This document shows, in pieces, positions 1 through 7,764 of a DNA stretch of 24,232 nucleotides. Source of the DNA: MED-G105 sp039819085. GTDB lineage: Bacteria; Pseudomonadota; Alphaproteobacteria; Caulobacterales; Parvularculaceae. The stretch's first letter is position 1, and every line of letters begins with the position of its first letter. The stretch lies in assembly GCA_039819085.1 (NCBI GenBank), contig JBCBSQ010000028.1:1-24232 (forward strand), written 5' to 3'. A program made the position numbers and the translations under genes. The notes under the pieces were generated by a model that saw only the letters and a list, made by a program, of their open reading frames with translations, was not told the DNA's origin and did no database searches.

Positions 1-200
1 TGGATCGCGACGCCTGAGCCTTCATTCGGGATCGTCTATGCGCGCTCGGTGCGCGTCGGCGGCGACAAGATGGACGAGGCGATCATCGCCTATATTCGCC
101 GGATGTATAACCTGCTGATCGGCGAAGCGTCGGCGGAGCGGATCAAGAAAGAGATCGGCTCGGCCATGATCCCGAATGAAGGCTCAGGCGTCGCGATCCA
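1..200. repeat. 33-bp perfect inverted repeat inside mreB (arms 1-33 and 168-200)
   Basis: Bases 1-33 are the exact reverse complement of bases 168-200, with 134 bases between the arms. The right arm encodes a normal MreB segment (PNEGSGVAIQ). The left arm interrupts the MreB reading sense. An arm that starts exactly at the window edge and breaks a conserved gene looks like a fold-back chimera at a contig end rather than biology. Confidence 0.9.
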
Positions 201-540
201 GATCAAGGGCCGCGATCTGATGCACGGCGTGCCGAAGGAAGTGCGTATCGGCGAGGCGCAGGTCGCTGAAGCCATGGCTGAGCCGGCGAGCCAGATCATC
301 GAGGCCGTCAAGGTCGCGCTTGAGGCGACGCCGCCGGAGCTCGCGGCTGACATTGTCGACACTGGCATTATGCTGACCGGCGGCGGCGCGCTTTTGAAGA
401 ATCTCGATCAAGTGCTCCGTGATGAGACTGGCCTGCCTGTCTCTGTGGCTGACGACCCGCTTTGCTGCGTGGCGCTTGGCACAGGCCAGGCGCTTGAGAA
501 TGAAAAGATCATGCGCGGCGTCCTGACGACGGCGATCTGA
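1..540 (+). CDS. mreB: Rod shape-determining protein MreB, C-terminal part (5' end missing and scrambled)
   Basis: MreB is the bacterial actin homologue that polymerises under the inner membrane and guides lateral wall synthesis. The visible frame has the family block IVYARSVRVGGDKMDEAI followed by IIAYIRR, then a GRDLMHGVP block and an ATP-binding segment around MLTGGGALLKNLD, ending in an AL(G)TGQALEN-type tail. About 165 residues of the roughly 345 usual for MreB are present. The first eleven codons (bases 1-33) encode WIATPEPSFGI, which does not fit MreB, where a TEVAVISL-type segment is expected; these bases are an exact inverted copy of 168-200. True mreB sequence therefore starts at about base 34. 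It heads the mreBCD-mrdAB cluster. Confidence 0.95.
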   Translation, partial: WIATPEPSFGIVYARSVRVGGDKMDEAIIAYIRRMYNLLIGEASAERIKKEIGSAMIPNEGSGVAIQIKGRDLMHGVPKEVRIGEAQVAEAMAEPASQIIEAVKVALEATPPELAADIVDTGIMLTGGGALLKNLDQVLRDETGLPVSVADDPLCCVALGTGQALENEKIMRGVLTTAI

Positions 541-552
541 CGCGAAGACGGG

Positions 553-588
553 GGCGCGCGTCGCCTTGATCGAGCGGCGTGGCGCGCC
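553..588 (+). other. GC-rich hairpin between mreB and mreC
   Basis: GGCGCGC (553-559) pairs with GCGCGCC (582-588). The stem continues, after a 2-base mismatch, with CGCC/GGCG around a 10-base loop. It lies just after the mreB stop in the 159-bp gap before mreC and is followed by TTACGTT, not a U-run. It could lower mreC expression relative to mreB or stabilise the mreB mRNA end. It is not a classical intrinsic terminator. Confidence 0.4.
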
Positions 589-699
589 TTACGTTAGGGC
601 TGCAAAGCGACCAAAGGCGCATGTGGCGAGGCGGCGCTCGCAAAGCAGGCGCCGGCGAGGCGGTTAGCCGGGCCGCGCCGGACCAGCACAGGACGACGC

Positions 700-1638
700 A
701 TGGAAGTATTGGGTCGAGACCGGCGAGACGGGCTGAACCGCGGGCCGGGCGTCGGCTTCGGTCGGCTGTCGTTGACGCTTGTCTCCGCGCTTCTTCTTCT
801 GTCGAGCCTTTACGCCGCTGAGGCGTCGGTCTTTCAGAAAGCGCGCGAAAGCGCGCTCAACGTCGCCGCGCCGCTCTTGCAGCTTGTCGCTGGCCCGGTG
901 GCGGCCATCCAGGACATATTCGGCGGCGTTGAAGACTATTTTTTCGTCCTTGAGCAGAACAAATCCCTTCGCGAACAGGTTGAGGCGCTTCGCCATTGGG
1001 AGCATGAGGCGCGCGACTTGCGCGACCTCATCAACGCTTATGAAGCGCTCGGGTACTATTTTCCGCCGCCGGGCGTCGCGCCCGTCAACGCCATGGTCGT
1101 CGGCGAGAGCGGCGACGCTTATGTGCACTCCATGATCGCGAATGCGGGCCGCGCGGTTGGCGTCGCGCCGGGACAGGCTGTCGTCGATGATCGCGGTCTT
1201 GTCGGCCGGGTCGTCGACGCGTCGAAGGACGCCTCGCGCATCCTTCTGCTCACGGACGTTCAGAGCAATGTGCCGGTCTATGTGGACGGCTCAGAGGTCG
1301 AAGGGATTCTGGCGGGCCGCACGACCGAGGCGCCGGCGATCACCTTCACGCGCAATGACGATCTTGAGCGCGTCGAGTCAGGGCAGCGGGTGGTGACGTC
1401 AGGGGCGGGCGGTTCGCTTCCGCGCGGACTACCCGTCGGCGTGATCGCCGCCGTCGGCGAAAACGAGGCCGCGGTCATGCTTGACGCCAACTATGCGCGC
1501 ACGCGCGTTGTTCGGATTATCAATTACGATTTTCCGACCGAGATCGTCGATGAGCCGGAGGAACCGGTCAATGAGGCGGCGACTACAGAAGACGGCGGCG
1601 AGGCGCGGGTCGCGGACGCCTCGCCGGCCGCTGAATGA
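700..1638 (+). CDS. mreC: Rod shape-determining protein MreC
   Basis: MreC is the periplasmic elongasome protein that links MreB and activates PBP2-RodA. The 312-residue product has a short cytoplasmic N-terminus, one membrane helix at about residues 23-40, a predicted coiled coil at about 75-117 (rich in E/Q/R/L: LEQNKSLREQVEALRHWEHE), and then the two beta-domains typical of MreC. Family signatures include DRGLVGRVVDASKDASRILLLTD and LPRGLPVGVI. The C-terminal tail is acidic and Ala/Glu-rich. The ATG at 700 is preceded by only a weak AGGA-like ribosome site. It is 16 bases upstream of mreD, so probably in one transcript with it. Confidence 0.96.
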   Translation: MEVLGRDRRDGLNRGPGVGFGRLSLTLVSALLLLSSLYAAEASVFQKARESALNVAAPLLQLVAGPVAAIQDIFGGVEDYFFVLEQNKSLREQVEALRHWEHEARDLRDLINAYEALGYYFPPPGVAPVNAMVVGESGDAYVHSMIANAGRAVGVAPGQAVVDDRGLVGRVVDASKDASRILLLTDVQSNVPVYVDGSEVEGILAGRTTEAPAITFTRNDDLERVESGQRVVTSGAGGSLPRGLPVGVIAAVGENEAAVMLDANYARTRVVRIINYDFPTEIVDEPEEPVNEAATTEDGGEARVADASPAAE

Positions 1639-1654
1639 TGAGGCGCGCTGAGAG

Positions 1655-2173
1655 ATGAGCTATGCGGCGCGAGCGGAGAACCTTGGGCGCGGCCTTCGAG
1701 CCGCGGCGCCGACGCTTATCGGTTTTGCGGGGGTGATCCTCTGGGCGACGCCATTGCGGCTTGCGGAGGGCGCGGTGCCGACGCCAGTTCTGCCGCTGGT
1801 CGTCGTTTATTACTGGTCAATCTACAGTCCGTCGAACCTGCCCGCCTTCGGGATCTTTCTGATCGGCCTCTTTCAAGACCTGTTGACCGGCGGGCCGCTT
1901 GGCCTCTGGCCGACCATTTACCTTCTTGCAAGCTATCTGGTGGCGACTCAGCGATCATACTTTCATGGACGGGAGCAAAGGGTGGTTTGGCTAGGTTTTG
2001 CGGTGATCGCGTTCATCTCCGCGGTGGTCCTCTGGTCGGTGATGAGCCTCATGTCAGGCGCGCCATTGCCGGTCCGCTGGCTTGCCGTCCAGATGGCCGG
2101 CACCATCCTTTTGTATCCGTTGATCGCCGGCGCGTTCGCGGAGTTTCATCGGCGCGTCATCGTGGAGGTCTGA
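1655..2173 (+). CDS. mreD: Rod shape-determining protein MreD
   Basis: MreD is a small integral membrane partner of MreC in the elongasome. The 172 residues are mostly hydrophobic, with about five membrane helices. The MreD hallmark GLFQDLLTGGPLG is present at residues 71-83. Its position between mreC and mrdA, with 16-bp and 6-bp gaps, confirms the call and argues for co-transcription and translational coupling. Sequence conservation in MreD is generally low, so the motif and context carry the assignment. Confidence 0.95.
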   Translation: MSYAARAENLGRGLRAAAPTLIGFAGVILWATPLRLAEGAVPTPVLPLVVVYYWSIYSPSNLPAFGIFLIGLFQDLLTGGPLGLWPTIYLLASYLVATQRSYFHGREQRVVWLGFAVIAFISAVVLWSVMSLMSGAPLPVRWLAVQMAGTILLYPLIAGAFAEFHRRVIVEV

Positions 2174-2179
2174 TCAAGC

Positions 2180-4102
2180 ATGCGAAGCGGCGGCGACCAG
2201 GAGCGTAAAGAGGTTTTCACCCGGCGGGCGGCGCTGTTTTCCGGCGGCGTCTCTTTGCTGTTCGGCGGGGTCGCAGCGCGGCTTTATCAGCTTCAGATCG
2301 TCAATCATGAAACGTTTGACGAACTGGCGCTTGAAAACCAGTTCAATTCGCGCGTCATCACGCCGCTGCGCGGCGAGATCGTCGACCGTTTCGGCGTGTC
2401 GCTCGCCTCCAACCGCCAAAACTTCCGGGTCCTGCTGGTGCCGAAGCAGGCCTCGGATCCGGAAGAAGCGCTGCAGAAGATCGCCAATTACGTGGAGTTG
2501 CCGGACTCGCGCCAACGCCGGATTCTGAGGGAGATCCGCCGGACGGGCGGCGTCAATCCGGTGCAGGTTGTTGATAATCTTGACTGGGACGAATTCGCGA
2601 AGATCAGCTTCGCTCGCCCTGAACTGCCGGGCGCGCTGCCGGAAGTCGGCGAGACGCGGAACTATCCTTTCGGCTCTGCGACCGCATTCGTCATCGGCTA
2701 TGTGGGTGCCGTGACCGATCGCGATCTCGCCTCGGAAGATGACGAAGGCGAAAAAGTTTTGTTGCGCCAGCCGGGCTTCAAGGTCGGCCGTGACGGGCTT
2801 GAACGAACTTACGAAAAAGAGCTGAGGGGCGTCGCCGGCGAGATGCAGGTGAAGGTCAACGCTCATGGCCAGGTCCTGGAAGAGTATCGTGATGACGCCG
2901 TCCAGCCCGAGCAGGGACGGCCATTGGCGCTGACGATCGACGCTGAGCTTCAGGCCGCCGCGATGAAGGAGCTTGAAGGCGAGAGCGCGTCGGCGGTCGT
3001 TATCGATATCGAAACGGGCGACGTTCTTGTTCTGGCCTCGACGCCTGCGTTCGATCCGAACCTCTTCAATACGGGCATCCCGTCCGATCTATGGCGCGAA
3101 CTCAATGAAAGTCCGTATAAGCCGCTTCTGAACAAGCCGCTTGGCGGGATCTATCCGCCGGGCTCGACCTTCAAGATGATCACCGCCGTCGCCGCCCAGC
3201 GTGCTGGCATCAAGCCTGATCATTCGGTGAGGTGCACGGGACGCATCTACTACGGCAATCGCTATTTCCACTGCTGGAAGCGTGGCGGCCATGGCTGGGT
3301 CGACATGAAGAACTCGCTGAAAAAGTCCTGCGACGTCTACTATTACGACATCGCCCAGCAGCTCGACATCGATCTGCTCGCCGACACCGCCGAAAAGCTC
3401 GGCCTTGGACAATCCTACAATCTCGGCGTGCCTGGCGAGCGCGGCGGCACGGTGCCGAGCCGGGAATGGAAGCGGCGCTTCTACGCAGGCTCGCCGGAGA
3501 ACCAGAAATGGTATCCGGGCGAAACGCTGTCGGTCGTCATCGGCCAGGGCGCTGTCACTTCGACGCCCTTGCAACTCGCCGTTATGGCTGCGCGGATCGC
3601 GTCCGGTAAACAGGTCCGTCCACGGATGGTGCGCATGGTCGGGGAGACGATTTCTCCGCAGCCGACGTTCAACGACATTGAAATTGACCCTGAGTACTTC
3701 GGCGTCGCGCGCACTGGCATGGACGCGGTGACGAACGAGATCGGCGGCACGGCCTATCGATCGCGCTTGGACAATCCGGAGTGGCGGCTCGCCGGCAAGA
3801 CGGGCACAAGCCAAGTTTACCGGATTACGGCCGAAGAGCGCGCAAGAGGCCTGACGAAGCCCGAGCAACTTCCCTGGGAGAAGCGCGATCACGCATTGTT
3901 TGTGTGCTTCGCGCCGTTTGATAATCCGCGGTACGCCTGCTCCGTCGTCGTCGAGCACGGGATTGGCGGCAGTCGCGCGGCCGGACCGAAGGCGCGCGAG
4001 ATCATGCGGGCGGTGATGAAGAAAGATCCGGCGAGTCTGCCGCCGATCGGTCCGGCGGCGCTGGCCGCGACCGGATCGGGTTCGGCGCGAGGCCGGGGAT
4101 AA
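2180..4102 (+). CDS. mrdA: Penicillin-binding protein 2 (peptidoglycan D,D-transpeptidase MrdA)
   Basis: This is the class B transpeptidase that cross-links lateral wall peptidoglycan made by RodA; it is anchored in the inner membrane with its catalytic domain in the periplasm. The 640-residue product has an N-terminal membrane helix at about 16-36, a PBP dimerisation domain (PLRGEIVDRFG block), and a transpeptidase domain with all three catalytic motifs: S329-T-F-K332 (in PPGSTFK), S383-C-D385 (SCDVYYY, typical of PBP2), and K540-T-G542 (AGKTGTSQ). The length is normal. The Ala/Gly/Ser-rich last 20 residues look disordered. Start ATG 2180 is 6 bases after the mreD stop. Confidence 0.97.
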   Translation: MRSGGDQERKEVFTRRAALFSGGVSLLFGGVAARLYQLQIVNHETFDELALENQFNSRVITPLRGEIVDRFGVSLASNRQNFRVLLVPKQASDPEEALQKIANYVELPDSRQRRILREIRRTGGVNPVQVVDNLDWDEFAKISFARPELPGALPEVGETRNYPFGSATAFVIGYVGAVTDRDLASEDDEGEKVLLRQPGFKVGRDGLERTYEKELRGVAGEMQVKVNAHGQVLEEYRDDAVQPEQGRPLALTIDAELQAAAMKELEGESASAVVIDIETGDVLVLASTPAFDPNLFNTGIPSDLWRELNESPYKPLLNKPLGGIYPPGSTFKMITAVAAQRAGIKPDHSVRCTGRIYYGNRYFHCWKRGGHGWVDMKNSLKKSCDVYYYDIAQQLDIDLLADTAEKLGLGQSYNLGVPGERGGTVPSREWKRRFYAGSPENQKWYPGETLSVVIGQGAVTSTPLQLAVMAARIASGKQVRPRMVRMVGETISPQPTFNDIEIDPEYFGVARTGMDAVTNEIGGTAYRSRLDNPEWRLAGKTGTSQVYRITAEERARGLTKPEQLPWEKRDHALFVCFAPFDNPRYACSVVVEHGIGGSRAAGPKAREIMRAVMKKDPASLPPIGPAALAATGSGSARGRG

Positions 4103-4111
4103 GCGCGCGCA

Positions 4112-5254
4112 ATGTCGTCGATCCACCTTCCAAGCGGACGGCGCGACTTTCGCGACCATCTGGGGCGGTTGCACTGGCCGCTGATCGTGGCGCTGTCGCT
4201 GATCGCCAGCGTTGGCGTTCTGACGCTTTACTCCGTGGCCGGCGGATCATGGTCTCCCTGGGCGTTGAAGCACGGGATCAGGTTCGCCGCCGCTCTGTGC
4301 GTGCTTGTGACGATCGCGTTTGTGCCGATCAGGTTCTGGATGGCGCTTGCTTATCCAACCTATTTCGGGGCGTTGGTCGCGCTCGCCCTTGTGCCGTTCA
4401 TTGGCGCAACGAACATGGGCGCGCAGCGCTGGCTGGAGTTTGGCGGCATGCAGTTCCAGCCTTCGGAGGCGATGAAGATCGGTCTCGTGATGGGTCTTGC
4501 GCGCTATTATCACGGGCTCAGGATCGAGCAGGTGTCGCATCCGCTTTTTGTCCTGCCGCCGCTCGCGATGATCGGCGCCCCTGTCGGCCTCGTCTTCATC
4601 CAGCCTGATCTCGGCACGTCACTGCTGCTCGCCGCGACAGGGTTTTCGATTGTGCTCCTGGCTGGCATCAGTTGGCGGCTCACCTTTCTCGGCGGGCTCG
4701 CGGCGCTCATCGGCGCATATGGAGCCTATCGGTTTGAAATCCTGAAGCCGTATCAGCTGGAGCGGATTTTTACGTTTCTCAATCCCGACCGGGATCCCCT
4801 GGGGCAGGGCTATCATTTGTTGCAGTCGAAGACCGGCATCGGGTCCGGCGGCCTCACGGGCGAAGGCTTCATGAAGGGCAGCCAGGCGCAGCTGAACTTT
4901 CTGCCCGAGATGCAGACGGATTTTATCTTCACCGTCTTTGGCGAAGAATTCGGCTTTGTCGGCGCGATCTCGCTTCTGGCGCTCTACCTGACGGTTATCT
5001 TGATGGGCGTCCTGGTCGCCATGCGCGCGCGCTCTCACTTTGCGCGGCTCTTGTCGATGGGCGTCGTCGTGACGTTCGCGCTTTATGTGCTGATCAACAC
5101 CGGCATGGTGATGGGCCTTGCGCCCGTGGTCGGCGTGCCGCTGCCGCTCGTGTCCTATGGCGGCACGGTGATGCTGACGATCATGGGCGGGTTCGGGCTC
5201 GTCATGAGCGCGCATGCGAGCCGCGATCAGGACGCATCCGGGATCATTGTCTGA
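4112..5254 (+). CDS. mrdB: Peptidoglycan glycosyltransferase RodA (SEDS family)
   Basis: RodA is the SEDS-family polymerase that uses lipid II to build glycan strands during cell elongation, paired with PBP2. The 380-residue product is polytopic, with about ten helices. SEDS signatures are clear: GAQRWLEFGGMQFQPSEAMKIG, FIQPDLGTSLLL, GSGGLTGEGF, LPEMQTDFIFTVFGEEFGFVG and PLPLVSYGGTVM. Asp270 in the QTDFIF motif corresponds to the essential loop aspartate of RodA (known for the family). It starts 9 bases after mrdA, closing the operon. No strong terminator is visible in the 47 bases before the convergent hpt gene. Confidence 0.97.
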   Translation: MSSIHLPSGRRDFRDHLGRLHWPLIVALSLIASVGVLTLYSVAGGSWSPWALKHGIRFAAALCVLVTIAFVPIRFWMALAYPTYFGALVALALVPFIGATNMGAQRWLEFGGMQFQPSEAMKIGLVMGLARYYHGLRIEQVSHPLFVLPPLAMIGAPVGLVFIQPDLGTSLLLAATGFSIVLLAGISWRLTFLGGLAALIGAYGAYRFEILKPYQLERIFTFLNPDRDPLGQGYHLLQSKTGIGSGGLTGEGFMKGSQAQLNFLPEMQTDFIFTVFGEEFGFVGAISLLALYLTVILMGVLVAMRARSHFARLLSMGVVVTFALYVLINTGMVMGLAPVVGVPLPLVSYGGTVMLTIMGGFGLVMSAHASRDQDASGIIV

Positions 5255-5301
5255 CGCCAGTCAGGTGCGAATGCCGATTGCGCCCCAGAAACGGTCAGGC
5301 G

Positions 5302-5670
5302 TCAGGCCGTGGCGATCAGCGCCTCGATCGCCGACTTCGTCACGTCAACAGCGCCATTCGCGTCCGAAATCGAGGCGTCGAGCGCGCCTTGGTCGTTCGT
5401 GCGGCACGCGGTCTCCATGGCTTTCGCCAGATTGGCGAGCAGCGCCGCGCCGATGTTCGAGGCGGAGCCTTTCAGCGCATGGGCCGTCTTCGCGGCGTTT
5501 TCGAAGTCGCCGGTCGCTGATTGCTGGCGCACCGCCGACATCAGCTCTTCCGTTGACCGCCAGAACGCGTCCATGATTTCGTTCAGGCCCTCAGGGCCCG
5601 CCGCTTCAAGGAGCGCGCTTAGCTGTTCGGTTTCGAGTGTTGGCTCGATGTCCTCGCCGTGATCCGGCAT
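5302..5670 (-). CDS. Single-domain histidine phosphotransfer (Hpt) protein
   Basis: This is a 122-residue, soluble, all-helical protein with the Hpt signature AHALKGSASNIGA; His64 is the predicted phospho-accepting residue, with Lys67 and Gly68 in the usual HxxKGSxxxxG spacing. Such proteins relay phosphate between hybrid kinases and response regulators. No kinase or regulator gene is adjacent, so partners cannot be named. The ATG is preceded by a good GGAG ribosome site 5 bases upstream. It is convergent with rodA and divergent from the sodium symporter gene. It is distinct from ChpT, which is longer and has a kinase-like fold. Confidence 0.85.
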   Translation of the reverse strand: MPDHGEDIEPTLETEQLSALLEAAGPEGLNEIMDAFWRSTEELMSAVRQQSATGDFENAAKTAHALKGSASNIGAALLANLAKAMETACRTNDQGALDASISDANGAVDVTKSAIEALIATA

Positions 5671-5888
5671 GCTTCTCCGCCCTTTTCCGTCCCGCTTTCG
5701 CCAATTGCATCGCGGGCGCGTCTCGCTCCATCGACATGATTGGATTTGCCCAGTAAAAAATCGGCTAAAAACAAGCGTTGATAATCATTTAACGACCGAT
5801 TTGACGCGCGCCGGCGGATCTGGCCTGGCCGGATAGACCGCCCTTGCGCGGATGAAAGGTCGTTCGGGACGAGAGAGGGGGCCTTTGC
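5671..5888. promoter_or_regulatory. Divergent intergenic region between hpt and the sodium symporter gene
   Basis: This 218-bp stretch contains a distinctly A/T-rich core at about 5740-5800 (AAAAAATCGGCTAAAAACAA, then TTGATAATCATTTAA), unlike its GC-rich flanks. It must carry the promoters for both divergent genes. TTGATA (5778-5783) could be a -35 element on the + strand, but I see no well-spaced -10, so no exact promoter is claimed. A purine-rich ribosome site (GAGAGAGGGGG, about 5871-5881) precedes the symporter start. Confidence 0.45.
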
Positions 5889-7415
5889 ATGCCGATGCAG
5901 GCTGAAAATCAGGAAGAATGGTCGTCTAAGGCCGCCTTTATCTTGGCGGCGATCGGCTCCGCGGTCGGGCTCGGCAATCTGTGGCGGTTCCCGTACGTCG
6001 CGGGGGAGAGCGGCGGCGGCGTTTTTGTCGTCTTCTACTTGATTTGCGTCCTGCTCATTGGCTTGCCCGTTCTGGTGGCGGAATTATTCATCGGTCGGCG
6101 AGGCAGACTGTCGGCGGTCGGCAGCGTCGCGCGGATCGCCAAGTCCGAGGGACGCACCACCTGGTGGGCGCTGCAGTCCTGGATCGGGATGATCGGGGCT
6201 TTCATTATCCTGACGTTCTATTCAGTGATCGCCGGCTGGGTGATTGCCTATGCGGTGATGATTGGGGCGTCGCTCTTCGGTTCGGTGGCGAGCGACGGGA
6301 TTGGGGCGCTGGCGGCCGGCGCCTTCGCCGGCGAGACCTCCGAGCAAGTCGCCGGCAAGCTCGGCGCCCTATTGAGCGATCCGGCGCGAATGATCTTCTA
6401 CCACGCAATCTTCACGATCATTACGGTTGTCATCGTGGCGCGGGGCATCAAAGGCGGCATCGAGACCGCGGTGACGGTGCTGATGCCGGCGTTCTTTGTC
6501 ATGCTCGCGATCCTTGTCATCTTCTCCGTGGCGACGGGCGACTTTGGGCGCGGGTCGGATTTCCTGTTCGGTTTTCGATTTGCCGACCGGGTCGGACCCG
6601 ACGGCGAGATTGTCGCCCGCGGCTTTTTCAGCGGCGTGAAGGACGGGTCCGTTATCTCCGCCGCGCTTGGCCAGGCCTTCTTCTCCATTGGCCTCGGCTC
6701 GGCCCTGATGGCGACTTATGGCGCGCATATGAGCCGCGACCAGGATCTGCCGCGATCCTCGCGGCTCGTCGCGCTGTCGGACACCGGCGTCGGGGTTCTC
6801 GCCGGCCTCGCCATCTTCCCGATTGTCTTTCAGGTGGGCCTTGCGCCCGCGGCCGGCCCGACGCTGATGTTCCAGACGCTGCCGCAGGCGTTCCAGGGCA
6901 TGCCGTTCGGCGGGATCTTCGGGCTGCTGTTTTTCCTTCTGGGGTTCTTCGCCGCGATCACCTCGTCGATCGCGCTGCTTGAGGCCTCCACCGCCTGGTT
7001 CGAGGAACAGGAGCCTGGCCGCCAGCGGACGATGATCGCCATCATTCTTGGCCTCGTCTTTTTCTCGATCGGCGTCATGAACGCGCTCTCCCAGGTGCCG
7101 GCGACCCACCCCGATGGATCGCCGCGGGATCTCTTTTTCAATACCTGGAAGCCATGGAGCGTCCTGCCGCTTTTCCGTGATATGGCGCTGCTCGATTTCC
7201 TCAGCGCCCTGACGGATATCATACTGCCTGTCGCCGGCTTCATCACCGCCGTCTTCGCCGGCTGGGTGGTGTCGAGCTCCGTTAGCCGGGAAGAGATCGG
7301 GTTTGAGAGCGATCTCTGGTACCAGCGCTGGCGCTTCCTCATTCGCTGGGTCTGTCCCGTCGGCATTGGCGCGGTGATCATTTATTCAACGCTCATCGCG
7401 CCGCTTCTCGGGTAA
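5889..7415 (+). CDS. Sodium-dependent transporter, neurotransmitter:sodium symporter (NSS/SNF) family
   Basis: This is a 508-residue inner-membrane protein with about 11-12 helices. The first helix carries the NSS hallmark GSAVGLGNLWRFPYVAGESGGG at about residues 23-44, which in LeuT and MhsT forms the Na+ and substrate sites. Helix 2 has GLPVLVAELFIGRRGR. Bacterial members import amino acids or other small organic substrates with Na+; the substrate here cannot be deduced. Two departures from LeuT-type proteins are visible: Gln8 occupies the place of the gate arginine before the conserved Trp11, and ESGGG replaces ENGGG. Start ATG 5889 follows an AGAGAGGGGG ribosome site; ATG 5895 is a less favoured alternative. 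It is transcribed alone. Confidence 0.92.
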   Translation: MPMQAENQEEWSSKAAFILAAIGSAVGLGNLWRFPYVAGESGGGVFVVFYLICVLLIGLPVLVAELFIGRRGRLSAVGSVARIAKSEGRTTWWALQSWIGMIGAFIILTFYSVIAGWVIAYAVMIGASLFGSVASDGIGALAAGAFAGETSEQVAGKLGALLSDPARMIFYHAIFTIITVVIVARGIKGGIETAVTVLMPAFFVMLAILVIFSVATGDFGRGSDFLFGFRFADRVGPDGEIVARGFFSGVKDGSVISAALGQAFFSIGLGSALMATYGAHMSRDQDLPRSSRLVALSDTGVGVLAGLAIFPIVFQVGLAPAAGPTLMFQTLPQAFQGMPFGGIFGLLFFLLGFFAAITSSIALLEASTAWFEEQEPGRQRTMIAIILGLVFFSIGVMNALSQVPATHPDGSPRDLFFNTWKPWSVLPLFRDMALLDFLSALTDIILPVAGFITAVFAGWVVSSSVSREEIGFESDLWYQRWRFLIRWVCPVGIGAVIIYSTLIAPLLG

Positions 7416-7426
7416 TGTATTCGACC

Positions 7427-7467
7427 GGCGGGGAGGCCCCGTGGGGCCCTACGACCCATGCCCCGCC
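7427..7467. terminator. Nested GC-rich hairpin after the symporter gene
   Basis: An inner hairpin GGCCCC-GT-GGGGCC (7435-7448) is enclosed by an outer pair GGCGGGG (7427-7433) and CCCCGCC (7461-7467). It begins 11 bases after the symporter stop codon. There is no U-run on either strand, so it is a candidate rather than a standard intrinsic terminator. It could serve both strands. Confidence 0.35.
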
Positions 7468-7675
7468 AGGGTTCGTCTACGGAAGGTGAGATTGACGCCG
7501 CCGCCGCTGTCCTCGCGGATCCGGATTTCTGACACCGCCGCCATGGCGCTGCGCCCCGCGACCGAATAGCGCGCGCACGGTTTCGCCGCCGCCCCGCCCC
7601 AATTGAGCCGTCTTCGCCGGCAGATTTTCATTGCGGCGTCTTGCAGGGCGTGCGCGACGCAGGGGTGACGGTGCG

Positions 7676-7696
7676 TTGATCGGATATCCGGATCAA
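7676..7696. promoter_or_regulatory. Palindromic possible operator upstream of the 160-residue hypothetical gene
   Basis: The inverted repeat TTGATC (7676-7681) / GATCAA (7691-7696) flanks GGATATCCG. A perfect 10-base palindrome CGGATATCCG (7681-7690) is nested in it. It overlaps TTGATC, a possible -35 element, and AATAAT (7695-7700), a possible -10 with a short spacer. It lies about 70 bases before the preferred start at 7765. The symmetry suits a dimeric repressor or activator, but no regulator gene is adjacent. Confidence 0.4.
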
Positions 7697-7764
7697 TAAT
7701 GCCGTTAGGGGGCATGAAACTTGAGCGCCGGGCGCGGCTCGACCAATTCGGAGGCGATGAAACA

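Larger units (their letters stand above)
7416..7764. other. 349-bp intergenic region upstream of the small hypothetical gene
   Basis: It holds the nested hairpin at 7427-7467, a palindrome at 7676-7696, and otherwise GC-rich sequence with no recognisable gene. On the minus strand a 60-codon open frame (7449-7631, ATG start, reading MKICRRRR... and ending RRRTLAGHGS) directly abuts the hairpin. It has no good ribosome site and no recognisable family, so it is not called as a gene. Confidence 0.4.

Noticed and set aside
90..411. Open frames on the minus strand within mreB
   Set aside because: They are antisense shadows of the MreB frame, which has strong family signatures; GC-rich codon bias keeps the opposite strand open.
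2174..2866. Long minus-strand frame (about 230 codons) inside mrdA
   Set aside because: It overlaps a fully supported PBP2 gene and has low-complexity His/Arg/Asp-rich content typical of a shadow frame.
3089..4174. 361-codon minus-strand frame across mrdA
   Set aside because: It is fully antisense to catalytic parts of PBP2, has no recognisable domain and no ribosome site; it results from codon composition.
5251..5304. Possible rodA terminator from the CTGACGCC/GGCGTCAG repeat
   Set aside because: The arms are only 8 bases with a 37-base loop, no U-run follows, and one arm enters the hpt coding end.
5778..5806. Exact promoter or CtrA-type site in the hpt/symporter gap
   Set aside because: TTGATA and TTGACG lack well-spaced -10 partners, and TTAA-N7-TTTG matches only part of the CtrA box.
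5981..6982. 333-codon plus-strand frame inside the symporter gene
   Set aside because: It is an Arg-rich out-of-frame reading of the NSS transporter, without any family signature.
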